In this document: positions 55,101 through 63,666 of the stretch, piece by piece
How positions within the stretch are numbered: the stretch's first letter is position 1
Layout of the letters: every line of letters begins with the position of its first letter
From: Streptomyces roseolilacinus
GTDB lineage: Bacteria > Actinomycetota > Actinomycetes > Streptomycetales > Streptomycetaceae
Assembly (NCBI RefSeq): GCF_014649335.1
Contig: NZ_BMSV01000008.1
Span: 62,001 to 126,000, forward strand
DNA: 64,000 nt
Direction: 5' to 3'
Notes under the pieces: generated by a model
Told to the model about the DNA's origin: nothing
The model's input: the letters and a program-made list of their open reading frames with translations, nothing else
Database searches by the model: none
Program-made: the position numbers and the translations under genes

Positions 55101-57218
55101 GTGGGTCTCGGACGGTGGCGGTCGGCGAGCCGTGCCGCCCTGCGGGTCGTCGTGGTGTGGGCCGTGTCGACGCTCACCCTGCTCGTCCTCGCCGGGGCGC
55201 TCCCCGACTTCCGGCTCCAGTCCGACGACGGCGACAGCGCCACCCGCACGGCCGTCACCGCCGCCTGGGGCGCGGGCGCGTTCGGCCTGCTCGGCGCGCT
55301 GGTGTGGCCCCTGGTCGTACGGGCGCTGCTGCTCGTCCCGGCGCTCGTCCTCGGCGTGCTCGTGTTCTTCCTCAACGGGTCGCTGATGCTGGTCGCGCTC
55401 TGGCTGATCCCCGACGGGCGGGGCGAGGCCGACCCGGACAACGCCGTGGTCGTGGCCGCCGTCATGTCCGCCGTGGCGTCCGCGACCTCCACCGCCCTCG
55501 CCGTCGGCGACGACGACGCCTACCGGCGGCGCCTGTACCGGCTCGCCGGCCGCCGCACCGCCCCCGCGCCCGGCGCCGCGCCCGGCACGGTCTTCCTGCA
55601 GCTCGACGGCGTCGGCCACCGCGTGCTGCGCGACGCCCTCGACGCCGGGCTGATGCCGACGCTCGCCGCCTGGGAGGGGGTCACGCACCGGCTCGTCCCG
55701 TGGCGCACCGACTGGTCCAGCCAGACCGGCGCCAGCCAGCTCGCCCTGCTGCACGGCACCAACCACGACGTGCCCGCGTTCCGCTGGTACGAGAAGGACA
55801 CCGGCCGCCTCATGGTGAGCAACCGGCCCGCCGCCGCCGCCGAGCTCCAGCGCCGCGCCGCCGCCCGCACCGGCGACCCGGGGCTCCTCGCCGGCGACGG
55901 GGCCAGCCGGGGCAACCTCTTCGGCGGCGGCGCCGAGCAGCTCGCCCTGGTGCTGTCGGTCTCCGGCCGCCGCGGCCCGGGGACCCGCTCCCGCGCCGGG
56001 TACTTCGCCTACTTCCGGGACCCGGCCAACGCCACCCGCACCGCCGTGTCGTTCGTCGCGGAGGTGTTCCGGGAGGTCGGCCAGTCGCTCGCCGCCCGGC
56101 TGCGGGGCGACCGGCCGCGGGTGCCGCGCGGCGGCCTGTACCCGTTCGTGCGGGCCTTCGCGACGGTCGTGGAGCGGGACGTGGTGGTCGCGGCCGTGAT
56201 GGGCGACGTGCTGGCCGGGCGGACGGCCGTGTACGCCGACCTGGTGGCGTACGACGAGGTCGCCCACCACTCGGGGCCGTACGGCGGGGACGCGGCGAAG
56301 GTCCTGGAGCGTCTCGACCGGTGCGTCGGGCTGATCGCGAAGGCCGCCGGGCACGCCCCGCGCCCCTACCGGATCGTCCTGCTCTCGGACCACGGCCAGA
56401 GCTTCGGCGAGACCTTCGAGAGCGCCTACGGGCTGACGCTCCGCGACCTCGTGCGGGCGGGCTGCGGACTGCCGGTCTCCCGGCGGGTGCGGCACGGCGC
56501 CGGCGGCGCGGAGGCCCGGGGCGCGCTGCGCAGCGCCCTGCACCGGCCGGCGGAGGGGGAGCGCGGCGGGGAGCCCCCGGCGCGCGGCGCGGGTCCGGTG
56601 GTGCTGGCGTCGGGGAACCTGGGGCTCGTGTCCTTCCCCGACGTGCCGCACCGGATGTCGCGCGAGGAGCTGGACCGCCGCTGCCCGGGGCTGCTGGGGA
56701 CCCTCGCCGGGCACCCCGGCATCGGTTTCGTCCTGGTGCGCTCCGAGCGGCACGGCTCGGTGGTGCTCGGCGCGAACGGGTTCGAGGCGCCGGTCGCCGA
56801 GCTGACCGACACGTCGGGGCCGCTCGCCGCGTTCGGGCCGGGCGTGGCCGCCGCGATCCGGCGTACCGACGCGTTCCCGCACGTCGCGGACGTCATGGTC
56901 AACTCGATGTACGACCCGGGGACCGACCGGGTGCACGCCTTCGAGGACCAGATCGGTTCGCACGGCGGGCTCGGCGGCGACCAGTCCGAGGCGTTCCTGC
57001 TGTGGCCGCGCGAGCTGTCGGCGCCCGTCGCGGAGGGCGGGGCGCTGGTGGGCGCGGAGGCCGTGCACCGGGTGCTGCGGCGCTGGCTGGAGGAGGGGCG
57101 CCCTCCCGGGAGACACGCCGAGACGCCGGTCACCTCCACGCAGGAATCATCGCCGCCGCGGCAAGCGGACGGAACATTTCCGGTTGTGGACGGTCTCGCA
57201 CCGGACAAAAACGGGTGA
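55101..57218 (+). CDS. Membrane-anchored alkaline phosphatase/phosphodiesterase superfamily protein
   Basis: A 705-residue protein. The N-terminal 135 residues hold about four membrane spans (ALRVVVVWAVSTLTLLVLAGAL, FGLLGALVWPLVVRALLLVPALVLGVLVFFL) resembling a holin-like four-helix unit. The rest is an alkaline-phosphatase-superfamily domain: VFLQLDGVGHRVLRDALDAG (metal Asp), WSSQTGASQLALLHG (nucleophile Ser/Thr region), YADLVAYDEVAHHSGPYG (metal Asp and His) and LLSDHGQSFGETFE (metal Asp-His). It probably hydrolyses a phosphodiester or transfers a phospho-group at the membrane. GTG 55101 is the likely start. Ends 67 bp before the APC permease gene. Confidence 0.82.
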   Translation: MGLGRWRSASRAALRVVVVWAVSTLTLLVLAGALPDFRLQSDDGDSATRTAVTAAWGAGAFGLLGALVWPLVVRALLLVPALVLGVLVFFLNGSLMLVALWLIPDGRGEADPDNAVVVAAVMSAVASATSTALAVGDDDAYRRRLYRLAGRRTAPAPGAAPGTVFLQLDGVGHRVLRDALDAGLMPTLAAWEGVTHRLVPWRTDWSSQTGASQLALLHGTNHDVPAFRWYEKDTGRLMVSNRPAAAAELQRRAAARTGDPGLLAGDGASRGNLFGGGAEQLALVLSVSGRRGPGTRSRAGYFAYFRDPANATRTAVSFVAEVFREVGQSLAARLRGDRPRVPRGGLYPFVRAFATVVERDVVVAAVMGDVLAGRTAVYADLVAYDEVAHHSGPYGGDAAKVLERLDRCVGLIAKAAGHAPRPYRIVLLSDHGQSFGETFESAYGLTLRDLVRAGCGLPVSRRVRHGAGGAEARGALRSALHRPAEGERGGEPPARGAGPVVLASGNLGLVSFPDVPHRMSREELDRRCPGLLGTLAGHPGIGFVLVRSERHGSVVLGANGFEAPVAELTDTSGPLAAFGPGVAAAIRRTDAFPHVADVMVNSMYDPGTDRVHAFEDQIGSHGGLGGDQSEAFLLWPRELSAPVAEGGALVGAEAVHRVLRRWLEEGRPPGRHAETPVTSTQESSPPRQADGTFPVVDGLAPDKNG

Positions 57219-57285
57219 TTTGGAGCGCTGTTTCGCCGTACGCGAGCATGGTGGACGTTTGTACGGAGAAAGGCGCACCACCCTC

Positions 57286-58683
57286 ATGACCACGGTCATC
57301 ACCCCGGACACCGGGCAGGACACCCCGCACACCCCACCCCCCGGCGCGCGGGAGGACGACGGCGCGCACACGCGGCGGTTCGGCCTCCCCGTCGCCACGG
57401 CCCTGGTCATGGGCAACATCATCGGCGGCGGCATCTTCCTGCTGCCCGCGTCCGTCGCGCCGTACGGCACGATCAGCCTCGTCGCGTTCGCCGTCCTCAC
57501 CGCCGGCGCCCTCGCCCTCGCCCTGGTCTTCGGGCGGCTCGCCGAGCGCCACCCGCGCACCGGCGGCCCCTACGTGTACGCCCGCGAGGCGTTCGGCGAC
57601 TTCGCCGGGTTCCTGTCGGCCTGGTCGTACTGGATCACCGCCTGGGTCTCCAACGCCGCCCTCGCCGTCGCCGCCGTCGGCTACCTGGACGTGCTGCTGC
57701 CGCTGCGGGACTCGGTCGCCGCGACGATTGCCGCCGCGCTCCTTCTGCAGTGGCTGCCCGCCCTCGCCAACCTGGCCGGCACCCGGTACGTCGGCGCCGT
57801 CCAGCTGGTCGCCACCGTCCTGAAGTTCGTCCCGCTGCTGCTCGTCGCGGTGGGCGGGCTGTTCTTCTTCGACGCGGACAACCTGGGCCCCTTCCAGAGC
57901 GGCGGCTCCGGCACGCTCGGCGCGCTGTCCGCGTCCGCGGCGATCCTGCTGTTCAGCTACCTCGGCGTCGAGTCGGCCGCCGTCAGCGCCGGCGAGGTCC
58001 GCGACCCGCGCCGCAACGTCGGCCGCGCCACCGTCCTCGGCACCCTCGGCGCCGCCGTCCTGTACCTGCTCGGCACGGTCGCCGTGTTCGGCACCGTCGC
58101 CCACGACCGGCTCGTCGACTCCTCGGCGCCGTTCTCCGACGCCGTGGACGCCATGTTCGGCGGCACCTGGGGCGGCGCGGCCGTCGCCTGCATGGCCCTC
58201 GTGTCGATGGTCGGCGCCCTCAACGGCTGGACGCTGCTGAGCGCCCAGACCCCGTACGCCGCCGCCCGCGACGGGCTGTTCCCGCGCGCCTTCACCCGCC
58301 GGAGGCGGGGCGTCCCGACCGTCGGCGTCCTCGTCACGGTCGTCCTCGCGTCCCTGCTGACCGTCTACAACTACACGGCCGGCTCCGACGGCGTCTTCGA
58401 GACGCTGGTCCTGGTCACCACGTTCACGGCGACCGTCCCCTACCTGCTGTCCACGGCGGCGCAGATCTACTTCCTGCTCTCCGGGCAGCGCGATCGGGTG
58501 CGGGGCCCGCGGCTCGTCCGCGACGGCGTCCTCGCCGCGCTCGCCTTCGGCTTCTCCCTGTGGCTGGTCGCCGGATCCGGGTACGCCGCCGTCTACCAGG
58601 GCGTGCTGTTCCTCTTCGCCGGCGTCCTCGTGTACGCGTGGAGGGCGGCCCGTAGGGACCGCGAGGACCACGCCGCCGCCTGA
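57286..58683 (+). CDS. APC-superfamily amino-acid permease
   Basis: A 465-residue transporter with about 12 membrane spans. The first span carries the substrate-binding GNIIGGGIFLLPASV loop; RHPRTGGPYVYAREAFGDFAGFLSAWSYW and FSYLGVESAAVSAGEVRDPRRNV are the family's best-conserved stretches and resemble arginine/agmatine or basic amino-acid antiporters of the AdiC type. Substrate is not certain. ATG 57286 is chosen because the conserved region starts about 30 residues in; an upstream in-frame ATG (57184) lies in the previous gene. Followed by a hairpin. Confidence 0.92.
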   Translation: MTTVITPDTGQDTPHTPPPGAREDDGAHTRRFGLPVATALVMGNIIGGGIFLLPASVAPYGTISLVAFAVLTAGALALALVFGRLAERHPRTGGPYVYAREAFGDFAGFLSAWSYWITAWVSNAALAVAAVGYLDVLLPLRDSVAATIAAALLLQWLPALANLAGTRYVGAVQLVATVLKFVPLLLVAVGGLFFFDADNLGPFQSGGSGTLGALSASAAILLFSYLGVESAAVSAGEVRDPRRNVGRATVLGTLGAAVLYLLGTVAVFGTVAHDRLVDSSAPFSDAVDAMFGGTWGGAAVACMALVSMVGALNGWTLLSAQTPYAAARDGLFPRAFTRRRRGVPTVGVLVTVVLASLLTVYNYTAGSDGVFETLVLVTTFTATVPYLLSTAAQIYFLLSGQRDRVRGPRLVRDGVLAALAFGFSLWLVAGSGYAAVYQGVLFLFAGVLVYAWRAARRDREDHAAA

Positions 58684-58742
58684 CGCGCAGCCGCCCGGCG
58701 CACCGGCGGCGGCCGAGTCGCCGGGCCGGGCGGTGCCGAAGC

Positions 58743-58765
58743 CCCCGGTCCGGGCAGGACCGGGG
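58743..58765. terminator. Terminator between APC permease and LysR genes
   Basis: Perfect 9-bp arms CCCCGGTCC and GGACCGGGG around GGGCA, between convergent genes. Confidence 0.7.
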
Positions 58766-58828
58766 TCCGGTCGGCGCCGGGCGGTATCCGAGCCGTCGGG
58801 CCCGGGGTCCGGTCGGCGCCGGGCGGTA
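58761..58828. repeat. Pair of perfect 26-bp direct repeats
   Basis: Identical copies at 58761-58786 and 58803-58828, 42 bp apart, the first overlapping the terminator. Noncoding. Confidence 0.65.
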
Positions 58829-58835
58829 CCGGGGT

Positions 58836-59759
58836 TCAGCCCGCGCCGGGCGCCGACAGGCCCGCCGCGGACCGCGCCAGCGCCTCCAGGACCGGCCGGA
58901 TCAGCGGGTGCTCCTCCGCGCCCCGCCGCACCGCGGCGAACACCCGGCGGAACGCCGCCGGGCCCGCCACCGGCCGGACCACCACGTCCTTCAGTTCGAT
59001 GCCGCGCAGCGCCGAACGCGGCACGAGCGCCACCCCCGCACCCGCGCCCGCGAGCGCCACGACCGCGCGGAAGTCGTCCGACACGTGCACCAGCCGCGGC
59101 CCGAAACCCGCCAGCTCGCAGGCGAGCAGCACCATGTCGTGGCACGGGTTGCCGGGTGACTGGCCGATCCAGTCGCTGCCCGCGAGCGCGGCCAGCGCGA
59201 CCTCCGGCTCCTGCGCCAGCGGATGGCCCGCGTGCAGCACCGCGTCGAACGGCTCCGCGTACAGCGGCACCCGCGCCAGCCGCCGGTCGCCCTCGCGCGG
59301 GGCGCCCCGGTACTCCACGGCCAGGGCCAGGTCGGCCTCGCCGTCCAGGACGAGCGGCAGCGACTCGTCGCCCTCCGCGTCCCGCACCCGCAGCCGGATC
59401 CCCGGGTGCCGCTCCGCCAGCCGCCCGATCGCCGGGGCCAGCACCTCCGCGATGCCCGTCGCGAACGCCGCGACCGACACCTCGCCGGCCGTCCCGTCCG
59501 CGTACGCCGCGAGCTCCGCCTCGGCGCGCTCCAGCTGCGCCAGCACCTCGTTGGCGTGCTCCAGCAGGATCTCCCCGGCCGGGGTGAGCCGCACGCCCCG
59601 GCCGCTGCGGGTCAGCAGGGTGTGCCCCGTCTCCTGCTCCAGCGCGGCGAGCTGCTGGGAGACGGCGGACGGCGTGAGGTACAGCGCTGCGGCGGCGGCG
59701 GTCACCGTGCGGTGGTCCGCCGCGGCCCGCAGTATGCGCAGCCGGCGGGGGTCGATCAC
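58836..59759 (-). CDS. LysR family transcriptional regulator
   Basis: A 307-residue LTTR. The helix-turn-helix is RLRILRAAADHRTVTAAAAALYLTPSAVSQQLAALEQETG (residues 6-45), followed by LLTRSGRGVRLTPAG and the linker helix. The effector domain starts near GEVSVAAFATGIAEVLAPAIG. GTG 59759 has no ribosome site; GACAAT ends 6 nt upstream and could be the -10 of a leaderless mRNA. It follows kbl on the same strand, separated by a 35-bp tandem repeat, and may control kbl-tdh or be independent; LysR regulators of threonine catabolism are not a known rule, so this is open. Confidence 0.92.
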   Translation of the reverse strand: MIDPRRLRILRAAADHRTVTAAAAALYLTPSAVSQQLAALEQETGHTLLTRSGRGVRLTPAGEILLEHANEVLAQLERAEAELAAYADGTAGEVSVAAFATGIAEVLAPAIGRLAERHPGIRLRVRDAEGDESLPLVLDGEADLALAVEYRGAPREGDRRLARVPLYAEPFDAVLHAGHPLAQEPEVALAALAGSDWIGQSPGNPCHDMVLLACELAGFGPRLVHVSDDFRAVVALAGAGAGVALVPRSALRGIELKDVVVRPVAGPAAFRRVFAAVRRGAEEHPLIRPVLEALARSAAGLSAPGAG

Positions 59760-59790
59760 CCTGCCATTGTCACCCGGCCGCCGGGGCGGG

Positions 59791-59872
59791 CCTCACCCGT
59801 CCGCCGCCCCGGCCGCCGGGCCGCACCTCACGCGTCCGCCGCCCCGGCCGCCGGGCCGCACCTCACGCGTCC
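59791..59872. repeat. 35-bp tandem repeat running into the kbl stop
   Basis: Copies at 59791-59825 and 59826-59860 differ at one base; the first 12 bp of a third copy cover the last codons and stop of kbl. Confidence 0.75.
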
Positions 59873-61056
59873 ATCGCCGCCCGGGCGTCCACGAACGCCG
59901 CCACCGCGCGCTCCACGTCCGCCGTGGAGTGCGCCGCCGACAGCTGCACCCGGATCCGGGCCTGGCCCATCGGCACGACCGGGTACGAGAAGCCGATCAC
60001 GTACACGCCGCGCTCCAGCAGCAGCTCCGCCATCCGCCCCGCCTTCGCCGCGTCCCCGATCATCACGGGCGCGATCGCGTGGTCGCCGGGCAGGATCTCG
60101 AAGCCCTCCTCCGCCATCCGCGTACGGAACAGCTTCGTGTTCGCGTCGAGCCGCTCCCGCAGGTCGCCCGCCGACTCCAGCAGGTCGAGGACCTTCAGTG
60201 ACGCGGCGGCGATCACCGGGGCGAGCGAGTTGGAGAACAGGTACGGGCGGGACCGCTGGCGCAGCAGCTCCACGATCTCGGCGCGCGCCGCCACGTAGCC
60301 GCCGGACGCGCCGCCCAGCGCCTTGCCGAGCGTGCCCGTGACGACGTCCACGCGGTCCATCACGCCGTGCAGCTCCGGCGTGCCCCGGCCGCCCGCGCCG
60401 ACGAACCCGACGGCGTGCGAGTCGTCGACCATGACCATCGCGTCGTACCGGTCGGCGAGGTCGCAGATCTCCCGCAGCGGCGCCACGTAGCCGTCCATCG
60501 AGAACACGCCGTCGGTGACGATCAGCCGGCGCCGGGCGCCCGCCGCCTCCTTCAGCCGGGCCTCCAGCTCGGCCATGTCGCGGTTGGCGTACCGGTACCG
60601 GGCGGCCTTCGACAGGCGGATGCCGTCGATGATCGACGCGTGGTTCAGGGCGTCGGAGATCACCGCGTCCTCGGGGCCGAGGAGCGTCTCGAAGACGCCG
60701 CCGTTCGCGTCGAAGCAGGAGGAGTACAGGATCGTGTCCTCCTGGCCGAGGAACGCCGACAGCCTCCGCTCCAGCTCCTTGTGGATCTCCTGGGTGCCGC
60801 AGATGAACCGCACGGACGCCATGCCGTAGCCCCACCGGTCCAGGGCGTCCTTGGCCGCCGCGACGACCTCGGGGTGGTCGGCGAGGCCCAGGTAGTTGTT
60901 GGCGCAGAAGTTCAGCACGTCACCGGGCGCGCCGCCCGCCGTGACGCCGACGGACGCCGACTGCGGGGTGCCGATGACCCGCTCGGGCTTGTACAGCCCG
61001 GCGTCGCGGATCTCGTCGAGGGTGGCGCGCAGTTCGTCACGCACGGACACGAACAT
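59863..61056 (-). CDS. kbl: Glycine C-acetyltransferase (2-amino-3-ketobutyrate CoA ligase)
   Basis: A 397-residue PLP enzyme of the alpha-oxoamine synthase family that splits 2-amino-3-oxobutyrate with CoA to glycine and acetyl-CoA. The PLP lysine is in VVTGTLGKALGGASGGY; MVDDSHAVGFVG holds the Asp for the pyridine nitrogen; FCANNYLGLADHP and YGMASVRFICGTQEIHKELE are the family start. RBS AGGAG lies 8 bp before ATG 61056. Second gene of tdh-kbl; the 84-bp gap contains a hexanucleotide repeat. Confidence 0.95.
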   Translation of the reverse strand: MFVSVRDELRATLDEIRDAGLYKPERVIGTPQSASVGVTAGGAPGDVLNFCANNYLGLADHPEVVAAAKDALDRWGYGMASVRFICGTQEIHKELERRLSAFLGQEDTILYSSCFDANGGVFETLLGPEDAVISDALNHASIIDGIRLSKAARYRYANRDMAELEARLKEAAGARRRLIVTDGVFSMDGYVAPLREICDLADRYDAMVMVDDSHAVGFVGAGGRGTPELHGVMDRVDVVTGTLGKALGGASGGYVAARAEIVELLRQRSRPYLFSNSLAPVIAAASLKVLDLLESAGDLRERLDANTKLFRTRMAEEGFEILPGDHAIAPVMIGDAAKAGRMAELLLERGVYVIGFSYPVVPMGQARIRVQLSAAHSTADVERAVAAFVDARAAMDA

Positions 61057-61084
61057 GAGGGGTGCTCCTAGGAATCGCGGTGGC

Positions 61085-61126
61085 TGCGGGTGCGGGTGCG
61101 GGTGCGGGTGCGGGTGCGGGTGCGGA
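61085..61126. repeat. Hexanucleotide tandem repeat (TGCGGG)6 plus one imperfect unit
   Basis: Six perfect TGCGGG units (61085-61120) and TGCGGA (61121-61126) in the tdh-kbl gap, about 25 bp upstream of the kbl ribosome site. On the mRNA it reads as CCCGCA repeats, largely unstructured. Confidence 0.85.
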
Positions 61127-61140
61127 GGGGGCGGGGCCCG

Positions 61141-62169
61141 TCACGCGTCCCAGTTGAGGATGATCTTGCCGCTGCGGGCCGTCGCCGCCTCGTCGAACGC
61201 GGCGTCGAAGTCCTTGTACGCGTACGTGCCGGTGACCACCGGGCTCAGGTCGAGGCCGCCCTCCAGCAGCACCGTCATCGCGTACCACGTCTCGAACATC
61301 TCCCGGCCGTAGATGCCCTTGACCGTGATCATCGACGTCACGATCTTCGACCAGTCGACCGGGAACTCCTCCGCCGGCAGGCCGAGCATCGCGATGCGCC
61401 CGCCGTGCGTCATGTTGGCGACCATGTCGCGCATCGCCTCGGGGCGGCCGGACATCTCCAGGCCGACGTCGAAGCCCTCCCGCAGCCCCAGCTGCTTCTG
61501 CGCGTCCGCGATGCTCGTCCGCGCGACGTTCACCGCGAGGGTCGCGCCGACCTTGCGGGCCAGCTCCAGCCGGGGCTCGCTCACGTCGGTGATCACCACG
61601 TTGCGCGCGCCGGCGTGCCGGGCCACGGCCGCCGCCATGATGCCGATCGGCCCGGCCCCCGTGATCAGCACGTCCTCGCCGACGAGCGGGAACGACAGCG
61701 CCGTGTGCACCGCGTTGCCGAACGGGTCGAAGATGGCCGCGATGTCGAGGTCCACCTCCGTGCGGTGCACCCACACGTTGGACGCGGGCAGCGCCACGTA
61801 CTCGGCGAACGCCCCGTCCCGCCCGACGCCCAGCCCGACCGTGGCGCGGCACAGGTGGCGGCGGCCCGCCAGGCAGTTGCGGCACTTGCCGCACACGAGG
61901 TGGCCCTCGCCGCTGACCAGGTCGCCGACCGCGACGTCCCGCACGCCGGAGCCGACCGCGGCGACCTCGCCGACGAACTCGTGGCCGAGGACCAGCGGCG
62001 TCGACACGGCCTGCCGGGCCCAGCCGTCCCACGCGCGGATGTGCAGGTCGGTCCCGCAGATACCGGTGCGCAGCACCTTGATCAGCACGTCGCCGGGGCC
62101 CGTCTCGGGCTCGGGGACGTCGATCAGCCACAGGCCGGGCTCGGCCTTCTGCTTGACAAGGGCCTTCAT
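61141..62169 (-). CDS. tdh: L-threonine 3-dehydrogenase
   Basis: A 342-residue zinc alcohol-dehydrogenase-type enzyme that oxidises L-threonine to 2-amino-3-oxobutyrate, the Kbl substrate. Catalytic zinc Cys in TGICGTDLHIRAWDGWA, HEFVGEV for the zinc His/Glu, the structural zinc set CGKCRNCLAGRRHLC, and the NAD loop ITGAGPIGIMAAAVARHAGARNVV. ATG 62169 (MKALVKQK) is the family start; the longer upstream frame is the promoter region. With kbl it turns threonine into glycine and acetyl-CoA. Confidence 0.95.
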   Translation of the reverse strand: MKALVKQKAEPGLWLIDVPEPETGPGDVLIKVLRTGICGTDLHIRAWDGWARQAVSTPLVLGHEFVGEVAAVGSGVRDVAVGDLVSGEGHLVCGKCRNCLAGRRHLCRATVGLGVGRDGAFAEYVALPASNVWVHRTEVDLDIAAIFDPFGNAVHTALSFPLVGEDVLITGAGPIGIMAAAVARHAGARNVVITDVSEPRLELARKVGATLAVNVARTSIADAQKQLGLREGFDVGLEMSGRPEAMRDMVANMTHGGRIAMLGLPAEEFPVDWSKIVTSMITVKGIYGREMFETWYAMTVLLEGGLDLSPVVTGTYAYKDFDAAFDEAATARSGKIILNWDA

Positions 62170-62314
62170 CGCGGTGACTCCAGGCGGGAGGGAGGGGCGG
62201 ACGCGACCAATCTGCCGACCCGGAGGGGCCGCGTCCATCGAGGTTTTCTTAAGCGGTCCCACAGCCCAGCTTCACGCGCGCCCGCCGGGCGGGTGACGAG
62301 TCCCGCCCCGACGG

Positions 62315-62339
62315 GGCTGAAAGGCCGGGTGAGGGGTAG
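62315..62339 (+). promoter_or_regulatory. Sigma-B-like promoter of the DUF4383 gene
   Basis: GGCT (62315-62318), 15 bp, GGGTAG (62334-62339): one mismatch to GNNT-N14-16-GGGTAC/T. Leader about 50 nt. Confidence 0.45.
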
Positions 62340-62397
62340 TCGGCGTCGTGAGAGCCGGACGGCGGCACCCGCCGCCCCGCGAGAAAGAGGTCGGCTC

Positions 62398-62844
62398 ATG
62401 ACCACTCACCCCCGTACGGCGGCCGCACGCACCCCCGTACAGCAGGCCGCGCTCCTGGTGGGCGCGGTGTTCCTGCTGGTGGGAATCCTCGGCTTCATCC
62501 CCGGGATCACGACGGACTACGACACGATGAAGTTCGCCGAGCACCACTCCGAGGCCAAGCTGCTGGGCCTGTTCCAGGTGTCGATCCTGCACAACATCGT
62601 GCACCTGCTGTTCGGGCTCGCGGGCATCCTCATGTCCCGCGCGGCCCCCACCGCCCGTACCTTCCTCATCGGGGGCGGCGTCGTCTACCTGATCCTGTGG
62701 ATCTACGGCCTGATCATCGACCACGACAGCGCCGCCAACTTCGTGCCCGTGAACACCGCCGACAACTGGCTGCACTTCGTCCTCGGGGTGGCCATGATCG
62801 CCCTGGGTGTCCTGCTGACCCGCGGCCGTCCTGCCGGCCGGTAG
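62398..62844 (+). CDS. DUF4383 membrane protein
   Basis: A 148-residue protein with four membrane spans: AALLVGAVFLLVGILGFIPGI, LHNIVHLLFGLAGILMS, TFLIGGGVVYLILWIYGLII and WLHFVLGVAMIALGVLL. The GFxPGxTTxYDxMxFAxHHS loop and VSILHNIVHLLFG are the family signature. Function unknown; DUF4383 genes are frequent in actinobacterial stress regulons. AAAGAGG lies 7 bp before ATG 62398. Divergent from tdh; followed by a hairpin. Confidence 0.88.
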   Translation: MTTHPRTAAARTPVQQAALLVGAVFLLVGILGFIPGITTDYDTMKFAEHHSEAKLLGLFQVSILHNIVHLLFGLAGILMSRAAPTARTFLIGGGVVYLILWIYGLIIDHDSAANFVPVNTADNWLHFVLGVAMIALGVLLTRGRPAGR

Positions 62845-62897
62845 GAGGGCGGGCCCTTCGGTACGGGGGACCGCGCAGGGGTCCCGCGGGAGCGGTT

Positions 62898-62934
62898 CGG
62901 TCCGGCAGTGGCGTGACCACGCGCCACCGGACCG
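62898..62934 (+). terminator. Hairpin after the DUF4383 gene
   Basis: CGGTCCG (62898-62904) and GTGGCG (62908-62913) pair with CGCCAC (62922-62927) and CGGACCG (62928-62934), leaving a small internal bulge and an 8-nt loop. Confidence 0.65.
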
Positions 62935-63071
62935 CCCCGTGAGCCCCCGCCGGACCGGCGGCCGGACAAGGTGGGGAGCGGTGGCCACCACTCCCCACGC
63001 GGGTACGTCGGGCCCTCCGCGGCGCCCGGCGCCCGCTTCCGCCCGTGCCCGCCCCGGCGCCCCGGGCGTCC

Positions 63072-63467
63072 TCATCCGCGCATTACCCCGGCGTGGCCGG
63101 GCACGTCGAGGAGGTGTCCGGCGTGGGCGGGCCGTGCGACGAGCCGCACGGCCCGGCTGCTGCCGGTCAGGACGAAGGGCTTCCCCTCGGCCACGGCACG
63201 CCGGTGGACGGCGAGGAGGAGGTGGAGGACCGCCCGGTCGCAGACCGACACCGCCGACAGGTCGAGGTCGAGGCCGCTCGATGAGTCCAGGGCCGCGAGC
63301 AGGGTGGCGTGCAGGTGGGGGACCTGGGCGGCGTCGAGTTCACCGATCACCGCCACCACCGGCCGGTCCTCGTGCGACCCGGTGACCGTGGCGACGAGAT
63401 GGGCCGGCCCCGCCTCCCGCCGCCGGCTCCGGCCGGCCGGCCCGCCCGTTCCTCCGCGCCGTCCCAC
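63072..63467 (-). CDS. STAS-domain protein (anti-sigma factor antagonist-like)
   Basis: A protein of about 131 residues with one STAS domain: VATVTGSHEDRPVVAVIGELDAAQVPHLHATLLAAL, then GLDLDLSAVSVCDRAVLHLLLAVHRRAVAEGKPFVLTG. STAS antagonists bind anti-sigma kinases. The position of the usual phosphorylated Ser (DCSxLxxxDSSG) reads DLSAVSVCDRAVL, so the site is altered (C-D-R in place of D-S-S) and phosphorylation control may be lost. The start is uncertain: GTG 63467 is used, but its ribosome site is poor and the frame is open to 63761. Divergent from ctaD. Confidence 0.72.
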   Translation of the reverse strand: MGRRGGTGGPAGRSRRREAGPAHLVATVTGSHEDRPVVAVIGELDAAQVPHLHATLLAALDSSSGLDLDLSAVSVCDRAVLHLLLAVHRRAVAEGKPFVLTGSSRAVRLVARPAHAGHLLDVPGHAGVMRG

Positions 63468-63666
63468 CGCCGACGGGTTCCCTCCCGGGAGGGCCGTAAC
63501 CGGCCCCGGGCGGTGTCCCCACGGCAGGGCGGCCCCCGCCGCCCGGAGGCCCCGCCCGGGGCCGTCGGCGACACGTGCCCGAACGCCGTGTTTGCCGCGG
63601 GGCGGCGGGGGAACACGGACGCCCGTTCTTTTCCGATCACCACCGACCGCCCGGATGGGGTTTCGC

